Of a DNA stretch of 64,000 bases, positions 26,041 to 35,053 are shown piece by piece; positions within the stretch are counted from its first letter, which is position 1, and each line of letters opens with the position of its first letter. The notes beneath the pieces were generated by a model. The model was given only the letters and a program-made list of their open reading frames with translations, was not told where the DNA came from and ran no database searches. A program made the translations under genes and the position numbers. Source of the DNA: Pseudomonadota bacterium (GTDB taxonomy: Bacteria; Desulfobacterota; Desulfobulbia; Desulfobulbales; Desulfocapsaceae); the NCBI GenBank assembly GCA_023412495.1, contig JAEYNP010000013.1, forward strand, positions 1 to 64,000. Direction: 5' to 3'.

Positions 26041-26784
26041 ATGCGCATCTTCCTCAGTATCGACGACACAGACAACCTCGACAGCCCCGGCTCCGGCCAT
26101 CTTCTGGAGGCATTGGCAAAGACCCTGCAGATTAAGGGGCTTGCCGGCCGATGCACCGGCATCAGCCGGCACCAGCTTTTCGTGCACCGTGACATTCCTT
26201 ATACCTCGCACAACAGTTCAATGTGCATTACGGCGGAAACCGACAGGGACAGTTTCAGCGACATTGTCGATGTCTCCGGACAGTTTCTCAAAGAAGGCGC
26301 CGCTCCGGGTTCCGATCCCGGCCTCTGCCTCGCCGCCGGGAAAGATCTTGCCAAAGAGGACCTGATCGCCTTCGGCCTGAAGGCCAAGCGGCAGGTCTGC
26401 ACCAAGGAAGAGGCATACGCCCTGGCAGAGAAGACGGGGGTGCACCTTTCCGAGCACGGGGGCACCGGCCAGGGCGTGGTGGGCGCGCTCGCCGCCATCG
26501 GGCTTCGGCTGCAAGGCAGCGACGGCAGGTTCCGGGGCTGGCTGAAGCTGGGCCGAGCCGGGGAGAGCACCACCCGCGAGGCCCTTTGTGCGCATCCGCA
26601 GGTCGACGACGTGGTCGATGAAGAGGGCCTCTCCCTGCCCGAGGGCAGCCGGATAGTCTTTGCCGAAGACAGGATCAAAACTGTTTACCTCAACCATCGA
26701 CAGGTCATTCCGGTGATCCGAACCGGAAATGCTACAGACCCGGCCTGGGCCACCTTGACCGGATCGGCGGCAAAGAGGTTTTGA
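26041..26784 (+). CDS. TiaS-like protein
   Basis: A 247-residue protein whose start MRIFLSIDDTDNLDSPGSGH matches the DDTD motif of TiaS, the archaeal tRNA-Ile2 agmatidine synthetase. It keeps a following cysteine/histidine region (GRCTGISRHQLFVHRDIPYTSHNSS). The zinc-ribbon and tRNA-binding parts of true TiaS seem absent, and bacteria use TilS for this tRNA, so the substrate is probably different. Its position between molybdenum-storage-like and ModA-like genes suggests a link to metal or cofactor handling (inference). No strong ribosome site precedes the ATG at 26041; the DDTD motif fixes the N-terminus. Confidence 0.65.
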   Translation: MRIFLSIDDTDNLDSPGSGHLLEALAKTLQIKGLAGRCTGISRHQLFVHRDIPYTSHNSSMCITAETDRDSFSDIVDVSGQFLKEGAAPGSDPGLCLAAGKDLAKEDLIAFGLKAKRQVCTKEEAYALAEKTGVHLSEHGGTGQGVVGALAAIGLRLQGSDGRFRGWLKLGRAGESTTREALCAHPQVDDVVDEEGLSLPEGSRIVFAEDRIKTVYLNHRQVIPVIRTGNATDPAWATLTGSAAKRF

Positions 26785-26865
26785 TAGGCATAGGAGCTGC
26801 GGGATAGCCCGGATTTCCAGTCGGGAATTCGGCAACGAAAAGGATACCTTCACCAAGGGGGCGAC

Positions 26866-27684
26866 ATGAAAGGCTTCACACGTAACACTCTCTGTTTTGT
26901 ATTTTTTTTCCTCGCGGCACCGGCGGCAGAGTCGGCCGAGACCCTGCAACTCTATGCGGCCGGGAGCTTGAAGGCCGCCCTGACCGAATCGGCGGCCGCA
27001 TTCGAAAAAGCCTACCAGACCAAGATCGACGCCAGGTTCGGGCCGAGCGGGATGCTGAAGGACGCGATTCTGGCCGGGGAGAAACCCGATATTTTCGCCT
27101 CGGCAAACATGGAGCACCCTAAAGCACTCGCCTCGGCAGGCTGGGGCGGGCCGGTGGTGATCTTTACCCGCAACAAGCTCTGTGCCCTCGCCCAGCCGGA
27201 GATCAACACAAGCCCTGCGACGCTGCTCGATACCCTGACAGACAAAAACGTCCGCCTGGGAACCTCGACCCCGAAAGCGGATCCCAGCGGCGATTATGCC
27301 TGGGAGCTTTTCGGCAAGGCGGAGAAAATCAAGCCGGGCAGTTTCGCGACCCTTTCCGAAAAGTCCCTGCAGTTGACCGGCGGACCGGACAGCGCCAAGC
27401 CGCCGGAAGGACGCAATGCCTACGGTTGGGTGATGGGTGAGAAAAAGGCCGATGTCTTTCTCACTTATTGCACGAACGCGGTCCTGGCGCAAAAAGAGGT
27501 TCCGGAGCTGAAAGTCATCAGGATTCCCGAAGAACTCGCCGTCGGCGCCGATTACGGCCTTATCGTCAACAACAAGGCCTCGGGCGAAGCCTGGCGGTTC
27601 GGCATGTTCATCCTGTCGCCGGATGGTCAATCCATCCTCGCCAAGTACGGCTTCGAGTCATCCGCAGTCCGCCAGGCGGAGTAA
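26866..27684 (+). CDS. ModA-like periplasmic molybdate/tungstate-binding protein
   Basis: A 272-residue secreted binding protein. A signal peptide (residues 1-24, cleavage near ESA-ET) is followed by LQLYAAGSLKAALTESAAAFEKAY and GPSGMLKDAILAGEKPDIFASAN, the oxyanion-binding signature of ModA proteins. It ends with FILSPDGQSILAKYGF as usual. AAGGGGGCGAC precedes the ATG. No modB or modC genes are in the window, so it must use a remote permease or serve another anion. It follows the TiaS-like gene by 81 bases on the same strand. Confidence 0.85.
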   Translation: MKGFTRNTLCFVFFFLAAPAAESAETLQLYAAGSLKAALTESAAAFEKAYQTKIDARFGPSGMLKDAILAGEKPDIFASANMEHPKALASAGWGGPVVIFTRNKLCALAQPEINTSPATLLDTLTDKNVRLGTSTPKADPSGDYAWELFGKAEKIKPGSFATLSEKSLQLTGGPDSAKPPEGRNAYGWVMGEKKADVFLTYCTNAVLAQKEVPELKVIRIPEELAVGADYGLIVNNKASGEAWRFGMFILSPDGQSILAKYGFESSAVRQAE

Positions 27685-27727
27685 AATAGTTCACCGCCTT
27701 CCGACAGCCAGCCATAATCCCAGCCAT

Positions 27728-27757
27728 CTGAAGCCGGCGATGATTTGCCGGCTTCAG
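27728..27757. terminator. GC-rich hairpin after ModA-like gene
   Basis: CTGAAGCCGGC and GCCGGCTTCAG form a perfect 11-bp stem with an 8-base loop, 44 bases after the stop codon. There is no T run, so termination would need help. The remaining gap to 28113 shows only the leader hairpins noted separately. Confidence 0.5.
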
Positions 27758-28041
27758 GCGACTCCGACCAGTCACCTGCAACCGAGAAGCATTTCTTCCA
27801 GCACCTCCTCATAATCCCCTTTCCCGCTCTTCCGACTCTGGCTTTGTAAGGAAAACACCTACTGCAACGTAAGCAAATTCCCTTCGTATCATTTTGAAAT
27901 AACAAACATTTTTAAATATGCTGTTTCTGCAGGTTATTCTTCGTCGCGTTTTCGGAAGTTATTGTCCAGGACCAAGAATGCGCTATACCTCCTGCTCATC
28001 CGTATGCATAAAGGGCAATAAAACGTATTTGTTGCTCTTTT

Positions 28042-28098
28042 CCGGCAGCTGAATCTCCCGGCAGGGGGGCAAGCTGCCGGCCGTTGACTATCATCAAC
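28042..28098 (+). promoter_or_regulatory. Leader hairpins before the formate dehydrogenase operon
   Basis: CCGGCAGCT (28042) pairs with AGCTGCCGG (ending 28080), and a smaller GTTGA/TCAAC hairpin follows (28083-28098), right before the ribosome site AAGGAGAAG. They could control translation of the operon. I could not match them to the Moco riboswitch. Confidence 0.4.
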
Positions 28099-28113
28099 TT
28101 TAAGGAGAAGCGT

Positions 28114-31100
28114 ATGAACATCACCAGGAGGAGGTTTCTGTCCATGTCCGGCGCGATCGGCTCGGGGGTTGCCCTGTCGACGCTCGGCCTGGATCTCACC
28201 GCCTTGAAGGCCCATGCCGCGGATCTCGGCAAGATGGACCGGATCAAGACAGCCAAGCAGACCACCTCGATCTGCTGCTACTGTTCGGTGGGCTGTGGAC
28301 TCATCTGCAGCATTGACCCGCTGACCGGCAAGATCATCAATATCGAGGGCGACCCGGATCACCCGATCAGCGAAGGATCGCTCTGCGCCAAGGGTGCTGG
28401 CCTCTTCGGGCTTACCGGGGCCAATGAGCACCGGCTGAAGAAGGTGCTCTACCGGGCGCCAAAAAGTGATAAATGGGAGGAGAAAGACTGGGATTGGGCC
28501 CTGTCGAGAATCGCCCGGCTGGTAAAGGATACCCGGGACCAGGATTTTACGACCCACAACGCCAAGAATCAGCTGGTCAACCGGCTGGAGACCATCTGCC
28601 ACTACGGCTCGTCGAACATCGGCAACGAGGAGTGCTGGACGCTCAGCGTCGCCTGCCGGGCCCTCGGCCTCACCTACATCGACCACCAGGCCCGGGTCTG
28701 ACACAGCCCCTCCGTATCGGCTCTGGGAGAGTCGTTTGGCCGCGGTTCGATGACGAACCATTATATTGACCTGAAGAACAGTGACTGCATCCTGATCATG
28801 GGCAGCAACGCCGCTGAGAACCATCCAATCGCCTTCAAATGGATTTTGCGGGCGAAGGATCGCGGCGCCAAGATCATCCATGTCGATCCCCGCTACACCC
28901 GGACTTCCGCCCGCTGCGACTACCACGTGCCGCTCCGATCCGGCACCGATATCGCCTTTCTGGGCGGCATGATCAAGCATATCATCGACAACAACCTTAT
29001 CCAGGAAGAGTACGTCAAGTACTACACCAACGCCTCGCAGATCGTGAGCGAAAATTTCGCCTTCAAGGATGGCCTCTTCACCGGCTACAACGCCGAGAAG
29101 CGCAGCTACAGCAAGGACACCTGGACCGTGGAGAAGGACGAAAAAGGCATTCCGATCCGCGATTATACCCTTTCGCATCCGCGCTGCGTCTACCAGCTGC
29201 TCAAGAAACATTACGAGCGCTACACCCTCGACGCGGTGTCGTCGATCACCGGCGTCTCCAAAGAAAATCTCCTCAGGGTCTACAACGAGTACGGCGCCAC
29301 CGGCGCCAAAGACAAGGCGGGCACCGAATGCTATGCGCTCGGCTGGACCCATCACACCACCGGCAGCCAGATCATCCGCACCATGTCGATCATCCAGCTG
29401 CTCCTCGGCAACATGGGGATCTGCGGCGGCGGCATCAACGCCCTGCGCGGCGAGCCGAACGTTCAGGGCTCGACCGACCATGCCATCCTCTACAATATCC
29501 TGCCCGGCTATCTGAAGATGCCCTCCGGCTCCCTCGATACCCTTGCGAAATACAACGAGAAGTACACGAGCAAGTCGACCGACCCCATGTCGGCCAACTG
29601 GTATCAGAACTACCCGAAATACTCGGTCAGCTTCCTGAAAGCGATGTTCGGCGAGACTGCCACCGCCGATAATGAATTCGGCTACTCCTGGCTGCCGAAG
29701 CTGGACGACGGGCAACACTGCTCCACTCTCCACTTCATCGACAAGATGTACGCCGGCCAGATGAAGGGCTTCTTCTCCTGGGGCAGCAACATAGCGGTGA
29801 GCTCGCCAAACTCCGGCAAGGTGCGCAAAGGTCTTGCCAAACTCAAGTGGATGGTCAACGTTAACATCTTCGACAATGAGACCGCCTCCTTCTGGAAGGG
29901 TCCCGGTGTCGATCCGAAGACGGTGGACACCGAGGTCTTCCTCCTGCCGGCCGCGGCCAGCATGGAAAAGGAAGGCAGCCAGAGCAACTCCGGCCGCTGG
30001 GTGCAGTGGCGCTACCAGGCGGGCAAGCCGCCGGGCGATGCCATCTCCGACGGCGATATCACCATGCGGATCATCGACGGGGTGCGCGACCTCTATCGCA
30101 AGGAGGGCGGAGTCTGCCCGGAACCCATCATCAACCTGAAGTGGGACTACAAGGATGCCTTCGGTAACTTCAACGTCCTCAAGGCCTCCAAGCAGATCAA
30201 CGGCCATTACGTAAAAGAGGTGGTGATCGAGGACCCGACCGGCAAACTGCCCAAGGAAGTGAATGCCAAGGGCGATATGGTGCCGAGCTTCGCCAAATTG
30301 ATGGCCGACGGTTCTACCTCCAGCGGCAACTGGCTGATGGCCGGCAGCTTCGAGCAGAAGGGCGCCAACAAGATGCAGAAGCGGGGCAAGGAGGACCCGA
30401 CCGGCCTCGGCCTCTATCCGGAGTGGTCCTACGCCTGGCCGCTCAACCGGCGGATCATCTATAACCGCGCCTCCTGCGACCTGAACGGCAAGCCCTACAA
30501 CCCGAAGATGAAGCTCCTTGAATGGACCGGCGAGAAATGGGTCGGCGACGTCGCCGACGGTCCGTGGCCGCCCATGGCGGACCAGGAAAAGGGCAAATAT
30601 CCCTTCATCATGAAGGCGGATGGCGTAGGAGCCATCTTCGGTCCGGGCATGGTCGAGGGCCCCTTCCCCGAGCACTACGAACCATTGGAAGGCCCCTTGG
30701 CGAAGAACCCCTTCTCCGACCAGCTGGTCAACCCGACCATCGTCATCTTCAACAGCGATGCCGACAAGGTGGCCAACGCCGACGATAAGTTCCCCTACGT
30801 TTGCACCACCTACTCCTGCACCGAGCACTGGTGTTCCGGCTTTACCCGCTGGCAGCCGTGGCTGCTGGAATTGCAGCCTGAGGCCTATCTCGAGATCGGC
30901 GAGAAGCTGGCCGAAAAACTCGGCATCAAGAACGGCCAGAAGGTCAAGGTCAGTTCCATCAGGGGTGAAGTGACCGCCGTGGCCATGGTCACCAAGCGGC
31001 TCAAGCCCTTCCAGATCGAGGGCAAGACCGTCCACCAGGTGGGCATGCCCTTCAACTACGGCTGGCGTTTCCCCGAGGGAGCTGCTGACGCCTCGGTCAA

Positions 31101-31182
31101 CCACCTGACACCGTCCGTGGGCGATGCCAATACTTTCTGTCCGGAGTATAAGGCATTCATGGTCAACGTCAGCAAGGCATAA
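28114..31182 (+). CDS. fdhA: Periplasmic selenocysteine formate dehydrogenase, catalytic subunit
   Basis: A 1022-residue bis-MGD enzyme exported by the Tat pathway: the leader is TRRRFLSMSG followed by a hydrophobic stretch and KAHA. The [4Fe-4S] motif is CCYCSVGC with a later SLCAKG. The in-frame UGA at 28699-28701 is residue 196 in HQARV-U-HSPSVSALGESFGRGSMTN, the standard selenocysteine position. A strong stem-loop lies 17 bases later. The protein then continues as a normal FdnG/FdhA large subunit to the C-terminal VNHLTPSVGDANTFCPEYKAF. AAGGAGAAG precedes the ATG. Fe-S and cytochrome b subunit genes follow closely, making a membrane-bound complex that oxidises formate on the periplasmic side. 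Confidence 0.95.
28699..28735 (+). promoter_or_regulatory. UGA codon with SECIS-like hairpin
   Basis: After the UGA the mRNA GGCTCTGGGAGAGTC (28719-28733) forms a 6-bp stem with a GGG loop. Placement fits a bacterial SECIS, although the loop is less like the E. coli model than that of the other formate dehydrogenase here. Confidence 0.75.
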
Positions 31183-31195
31183 GGGGGGTAGAAAA

Positions 31196-31990
31196 ATGAA
31201 CGAAATAATCAAAGTCGTCGACCTTTCCCGCTGTACCGCCTGCCGCGGCTGCCAGGTGGCCTGCAAGCAGTGGAACGAGCTGCCGGGCTCGAAGACCCAC
31301 AACTTCGGCAGCTACCAAAACCCGCCCGACCTTCAGTGGAATACCTGGACGCTGATCCGCTTCCAGGAGATCGAGGACCGGGGCGGCAACGTCAAGTGGC
31401 TGTTCCGCAAGGACGGTTGTATGCACTGCACCGATGCGGCCTGCATCAAGGTCTGTCCGACCGGGGCCCTGTACCACACCGAGTTCGGCAGCGTGAGCCT
31501 GAACGCCGACAAATGCATCGGCTGCAAGGCCTGCATGCCGGCATGCCCGTTCGGTGTGCCGAAGATGAACCCGGCCACCAACAAGATCGGCAAATGCACC
31601 CTCTGCTACAATCGTCTGGCGGTCGGCCAGCCTCCGGCCTGCGCCCTCTCCTGCCCGACCGGGGCGGTGACCGTGGGCGAGCGGGACGAGATGCTGAAAA
31701 AGGCCTACGCACGGGCGAAGGAACTTGGCGGGGATGCCACCGTCTACGGAGACAGGATTCTGGGCGGCACCCACGTCGTCTATGTCCTGCCGGAAAAGGT
31801 GGAAGTCTACGACAATCTGCCGGAAAATCCGAAGATGCCGCTCACGCTCATCGCCTGGAAGGATTTCCTGAAGCCGGCCGGGCTCATCACCGCCGGTGCG
31901 GTCGTGGCCGGAGCCTTCCTCCATTACATCACCCATGGTCCGAAGACTCCCGAAGAGGAAACCACCCAGGAAGGAGGGAATAAATCATGA
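31196..31990 (+). CDS. fdhB: Formate dehydrogenase Fe-S (beta) subunit
   Basis: A 264-residue electron-transfer subunit with sixteen cysteines for four [4Fe-4S] clusters: CTACRGCQVAC, CMHCTDAACIKVC, CIGCKACMPAC and CTLCYN with CALSC. A single membrane helix near residues 225-250 (AGLITAGAVVAGAFLHYI) anchors it, as in FdnH. It takes electrons from the catalytic subunit and passes them to cytochrome b. The start lies 13 bases after the catalytic gene, with GGGGGG upstream, and its end overlaps the next start by 4 bases. Confidence 0.94.
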   Translation: MNEIIKVVDLSRCTACRGCQVACKQWNELPGSKTHNFGSYQNPPDLQWNTWTLIRFQEIEDRGGNVKWLFRKDGCMHCTDAACIKVCPTGALYHTEFGSVSLNADKCIGCKACMPACPFGVPKMNPATNKIGKCTLCYNRLAVGQPPACALSCPTGAVTVGERDEMLKKAYARAKELGGDATVYGDRILGGTHVVYVLPEKVEVYDNLPENPKMPLTLIAWKDFLKPAGLITAGAVVAGAFLHYITHGPKTPEEETTQEGGNKS

Positions 31991-32643
31991 AAAAAGGAAT
32001 GATCAAGGCCACCGGGGCCTTCGAACGTGTCGTCCACTGGTGTCTGGCCTTGTCCTGCCTGCTCCTCTGCGTCACCGGCATGGGGATGATGTATCACTCC
32101 CTGAACGGCCTTGGGACGCCGGTCGGCGGGATGGTCAACCTGAAGCTGATCCACAACTACACGGGGATCTTTTTCGGCGTGAGCCTCGTCTTTGCCATCG
32201 GCATGTGGTGGAAGGAGGCGGGCCTGTTCTCCTTTCCCGAGGACATCCAGTGGCTGAAGGCGGCCGGCGGATATCTCTGGCACGTCGAAAACGTGCCGGA
32301 GGTGGGCAAGTACAACCCCGGCCAGAAGATGTTCTTCCTGGCCGTCGCTCTCTTCGGGGTGGTGATGGTTGCTACCGGCCTCATCATCTGGTTCCCCGAG
32401 GGCTATGCGGCATCGACACTCAGGCTGATGTATGTCCTCCACGCCCTCGGTTATGTGGTGATCTTCGCCTTCTTTTTCGTCCATCTCTACCTCGTCACCG
32501 TCGGCGCGCCGGGTTCCGCCCCGGCGATGTTTACTGGTTGGGTAACCCGCGGCTGGGTCAAGAAAAACCACCCCAAATGGTTGAAGGAGATGGAAAAGGA
32601 CGGTACCCTGGTAGTCTACGGCGAGAGTGGAAAAAAGCGCTGA
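31987..32643 (+). CDS. Formate dehydrogenase cytochrome b (gamma) subunit
   Basis: A 218-residue membrane protein of the FdnI/FdhC cytochrome b556 type with four hydrophobic helices. Candidate heme-ligand histidines are in ERVVHWCLAL, LIHNYTG and FVHLYLVTVG. It would bind two b hemes and reduce quinone. It is coupled to the Fe-S subunit by an ATGA overlap. This three-subunit layout with a quinone-reactive cytochrome is one of the respiratory formate dehydrogenase forms of sulfate reducers. Confidence 0.92.
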   Translation: MKKGMIKATGAFERVVHWCLALSCLLLCVTGMGMMYHSLNGLGTPVGGMVNLKLIHNYTGIFFGVSLVFAIGMWWKEAGLFSFPEDIQWLKAAGGYLWHVENVPEVGKYNPGQKMFFLAVALFGVVMVATGLIIWFPEGYAASTLRLMYVLHALGYVVIFAFFFVHLYLVTVGAPGSAPAMFTGWVTRGWVKKNHPKWLKEMEKDGTLVVYGESGKKR

Positions 32644-32692
32644 CACGCTTGAAGTTTACGTAAATTTCTGCTGAAATACCAACATCCCACAA

Positions 32693-32856
32693 GGGCCTTC
32701 ACGAAATTCGTTCTTAAAAAGCAAGAACGAATTTCTAAGGTACTAATGCGGGCTGCGCCCGCAACCAAGGGCTGTTATCCCCTCCCACAGCAGAGGGGAT
32801 AAGTACCTTCACGAAATTCGTTCTTAAAAAGCAAGAACGAATTTCTAAGGTACTAA
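32693..32856. repeat. Composite GTACCTT palindromic element, copy B (double)
   Basis: Two hairpin units, each with ACGAAATTCGTTCTT facing AAGAACGAATTTC (32696-32746 and 32803-32856), flank the block with GGGCTGTTATCCCCTCCC. Both hairpins point the same way. It is the fullest copy of the family in the window and lies between the cytochrome gene and its terminator. Confidence 0.85.
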
Positions 32857-32888
32857 AGACCGGAGCCTCGCCGCTCCGGTCTTTTTTC
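32855..32888 (+). terminator. Rho-independent terminator of the fdh operon
   Basis: AAAGACCGGAG pairs with CTCCGGTCTTT around CCTCGCCG and runs into TTTTTT. Confidence 0.85.
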
Positions 32889-32921
32889 GTGGTCAAACGA
32901 AAACCTTAAATCGAGAAACGT

Positions 32922-33773
32922 ATGAAGAATACCACTGCAGAGGCCCTGGAAAAAGAAATCGACCGGCTCGCCGCGGCCAACCCTCATATCGCCCCGCTCC
33001 TCCAGGCCTTCGGGCCGCTTCTGGTCGAGAAGGAACTCTGGCTGCAGCATACTGCTCCGGCCGCACCGGCGGCGATAGACGAGGACCGCTTCCGGACCGG
33101 CGTAGCCCTGATCCAGCAGGGCCCGCTCTTCACCGAAGACGATCCCTGGCAGAGCGCCGGTCTCACCGTCGCCCATGCCATAGGACGGGGTTTTCCCCTT
33201 TTTGCAGATGAGATGGCAAAATGGGCGGAAGAGATCGAGGCCGGAGCAGACTGCTACTCCCTCCTCGACGGCGGCCCGGCTTCCGAGACGGAGGATTCGC
33301 CTTCCCGCAAGCTGTTCCTCGAATTTCTCGCCAGATTCATGCTGACCCGGATGGCGCGGGCGATGGCGCCAAAGCTTGCCCCCCTCCCCTGGAACAAGGG
33401 GTACTGCCCCGTCTGCGCAGGTCTCCCGCACCTGGCCCTTCTCCGGGACAAAGGCCAGCGCTTTCTCCAGTGCTCCCACTGCAGCCACGAGTGGGCCTTC
33501 AGCCGCCTCACCTGCCCCGCCTGCGACCACCAGGATCCGCAAAACAGCCAGATCCTCTTCATCGAGGGCCACAAGGAGGACAGCATCTTCACCTGCGGCA
33601 AATGCCAAAGTTATCTGATCACCGGCGACCGCTCCGGAAGCCTTGGGACAATCAACGCCGACCTGATCGCCATGAGCCTCGTTCCCCTGGATTTCATCGC
33701 CCAGGAGAAGGGCTTTCTGCCCATTGCCACCTGTCCGTGGAACACCTTGCCGTCAACGGTAGAAAAGGACTGA
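32922..33773 (+). CDS. fdhE: Formate dehydrogenase accessory protein FdhE
   Basis: A 283-residue FdhE-family protein needed for activity of exported formate dehydrogenases. Its C-terminal half carries the family's four CxxC pairs: YCPVCAG, CSHC, CPAC and CGKC, which bind iron in E. coli FdhE. It is separated from the fdh operon by a terminator and a repeat, so it probably has its own promoter, yet it lies directly downstream of its likely client. Confidence 0.92.
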   Translation: MKNTTAEALEKEIDRLAAANPHIAPLLQAFGPLLVEKELWLQHTAPAAPAAIDEDRFRTGVALIQQGPLFTEDDPWQSAGLTVAHAIGRGFPLFADEMAKWAEEIEAGADCYSLLDGGPASETEDSPSRKLFLEFLARFMLTRMARAMAPKLAPLPWNKGYCPVCAGLPHLALLRDKGQRFLQCSHCSHEWAFSRLTCPACDHQDPQNSQILFIEGHKEDSIFTCGKCQSYLITGDRSGSLGTINADLIAMSLVPLDFIAQEKGFLPIATCPWNTLPSTVEKD

Positions 33774-33867
33774 GTTGCCATGCCGCGTGCGCACCCGAAT
33801 GGGTGAAACAGGGGTGATTCCGATGTATGCAGCGGTTCCAAACAACTCACTTCCGCAGCAGGAGTAG

Positions 33868-33902
33868 GGTGCATTTCATGCACCAGGTGCGTGAAACGCA
33901 CC
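33868..33902. repeat. Paired GGTGC hairpins
   Basis: GGTGCATTTCATGCACC and GGTGCGTGAAACGCACC are two adjacent palindromes. A third of this kind (GGTGCATTTTATGCACC) is at 54532-54548, so they are dispersed units. The rest of the 293-base gap between fdhE and the next gene shows nothing else. Confidence 0.7.
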
Positions 33903-34066
33903 ACTCAGAAGTCTACACTTCGCCCCCTTGACGGTTCGATGGTTGAAAAAGAATTGCTCTGTAGATTGCACTCTTATGTTAATGACATTGGAACGCACCC
34001 TGCAGGAAGGGTGACCGTGCCTGAGCGAAAAGACGGAATTTATTGAGAGCAAAAAGGAACCGTGCG

Positions 34067-34960
34067 ATGAGTATCTCGGCTACGCCCTCGATTGTCTATC
34101 TGCCGGACACCGGTCGGCCGTATCCGGTGCTGCTCGATTTTTTCGCCTCCCGATTTCCGAAGATTCCGGTCGAGACCTGGGTGCAGCGCATCACTTCAGG
34201 CAAGGTTCTTACCGAAGATGGTCAGGCCATCACCCTCACGACTCCCTACACGCCCGACCGTCGGCTCTTCTATTTCCGGGAGGTGGCGGAGGAGCCGTCC
34301 GTGCCTTTTGCCGAAAAAATCCTGTTCCGGGACGACCACCTGCTGGTGGCCGACAAGCCACATTTTCTGCCGGTGACCGCCAGCGGCCCTTATGTACGCG
34401 AGACCCTGCTTGAACGATTGAAGGCTGCCACCGGCATCCCGCACCTCTCGCCCATCAACCGGATCGACCGGGAAACAGCCGGAGTGATGCTCTTCTCTGT
34501 TTGCAGGGAGACAAGAGGCGCGTTTCAGCGACTGTTCATGGAGGAAGGCGGGGTCCGCAAGAGCTATGAAGCCATCGTCCTCTTCAATCCTGCCGACGAA
34601 AATACCGAGTGGCTGGTGGAGAACCGCATCGAGCCGGGCAAACCCTGGTTCCGAATGAAGTGCTCGGCCGGGCCGGTCAATGCCAGGACCAGGCTGCGGC
34701 TCGTGGAAAGCCGGGGCTCACTTGCCCGCTTCGAACTTTCTCCGCTCACCGGCAAGAAGCACCAGCTGCGCCTGCATCTCGCAAGCCTAAGCTTCCCCAT
34801 CGTGAACGACCGGCTTTATCCGGAGCTTCAAAGGAAATCCCCGGACAACTTCGCCCGCCCCCTGCAGCTGCTCTCCCGGCGGATCGAATTCCGCGATCCG
34901 CTGCACGGGGCGGAATTAGCCTTCGAGTCACCGCGGCGTCTGAATCTGCCTATACCGTAA
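34067..34960 (+). CDS. RluA-family pseudouridine synthase
   Basis: A 297-residue enzyme that isomerises uridine in rRNA or tRNA. The catalytic aspartate lies in SPINRIDRETAGVMLF, a variant of HRLDxxTSG, and the family's LTGKKHQLRLHLASLSFPIVND follows near residue 225. An N-terminal S4-like segment (residues 20-70) is also suggested. I cannot tell which RNA is modified. The ATG at 34067 has AAAGGA upstream and was preferred to an 8-residue extension. Confidence 0.88.
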   Translation: MSISATPSIVYLPDTGRPYPVLLDFFASRFPKIPVETWVQRITSGKVLTEDGQAITLTTPYTPDRRLFYFREVAEEPSVPFAEKILFRDDHLLVADKPHFLPVTASGPYVRETLLERLKAATGIPHLSPINRIDRETAGVMLFSVCRETRGAFQRLFMEEGGVRKSYEAIVLFNPADENTEWLVENRIEPGKPWFRMKCSAGPVNARTRLRLVESRGSLARFELSPLTGKKHQLRLHLASLSFPIVNDRLYPELQRKSPDNFARPLQLLSRRIEFRDPLHGAELAFESPRRLNLPIP

Positions 34961-35053
34961 GACAAAAGATGTTCGCCCCGTCCCCTCTTCATAATCGGGC
35001 GAAGAAAGCTGAAGATCGCGACAGGATAACGATCCGGGAAAATTATTAATCTT

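Noticed and set aside
28021..28113. Molybdenum-cofactor riboswitch in the fdh leader
   Set aside because: There are hairpins, but I cannot place the conserved Moco-motif bases, so only generic leader structure is reported.
28699..28701. Frameshift or nonsense mutation in the periplasmic formate dehydrogenase
   Set aside because: It is the standard Sec UGA, and the protein continues in the same frame to its normal C-terminus.
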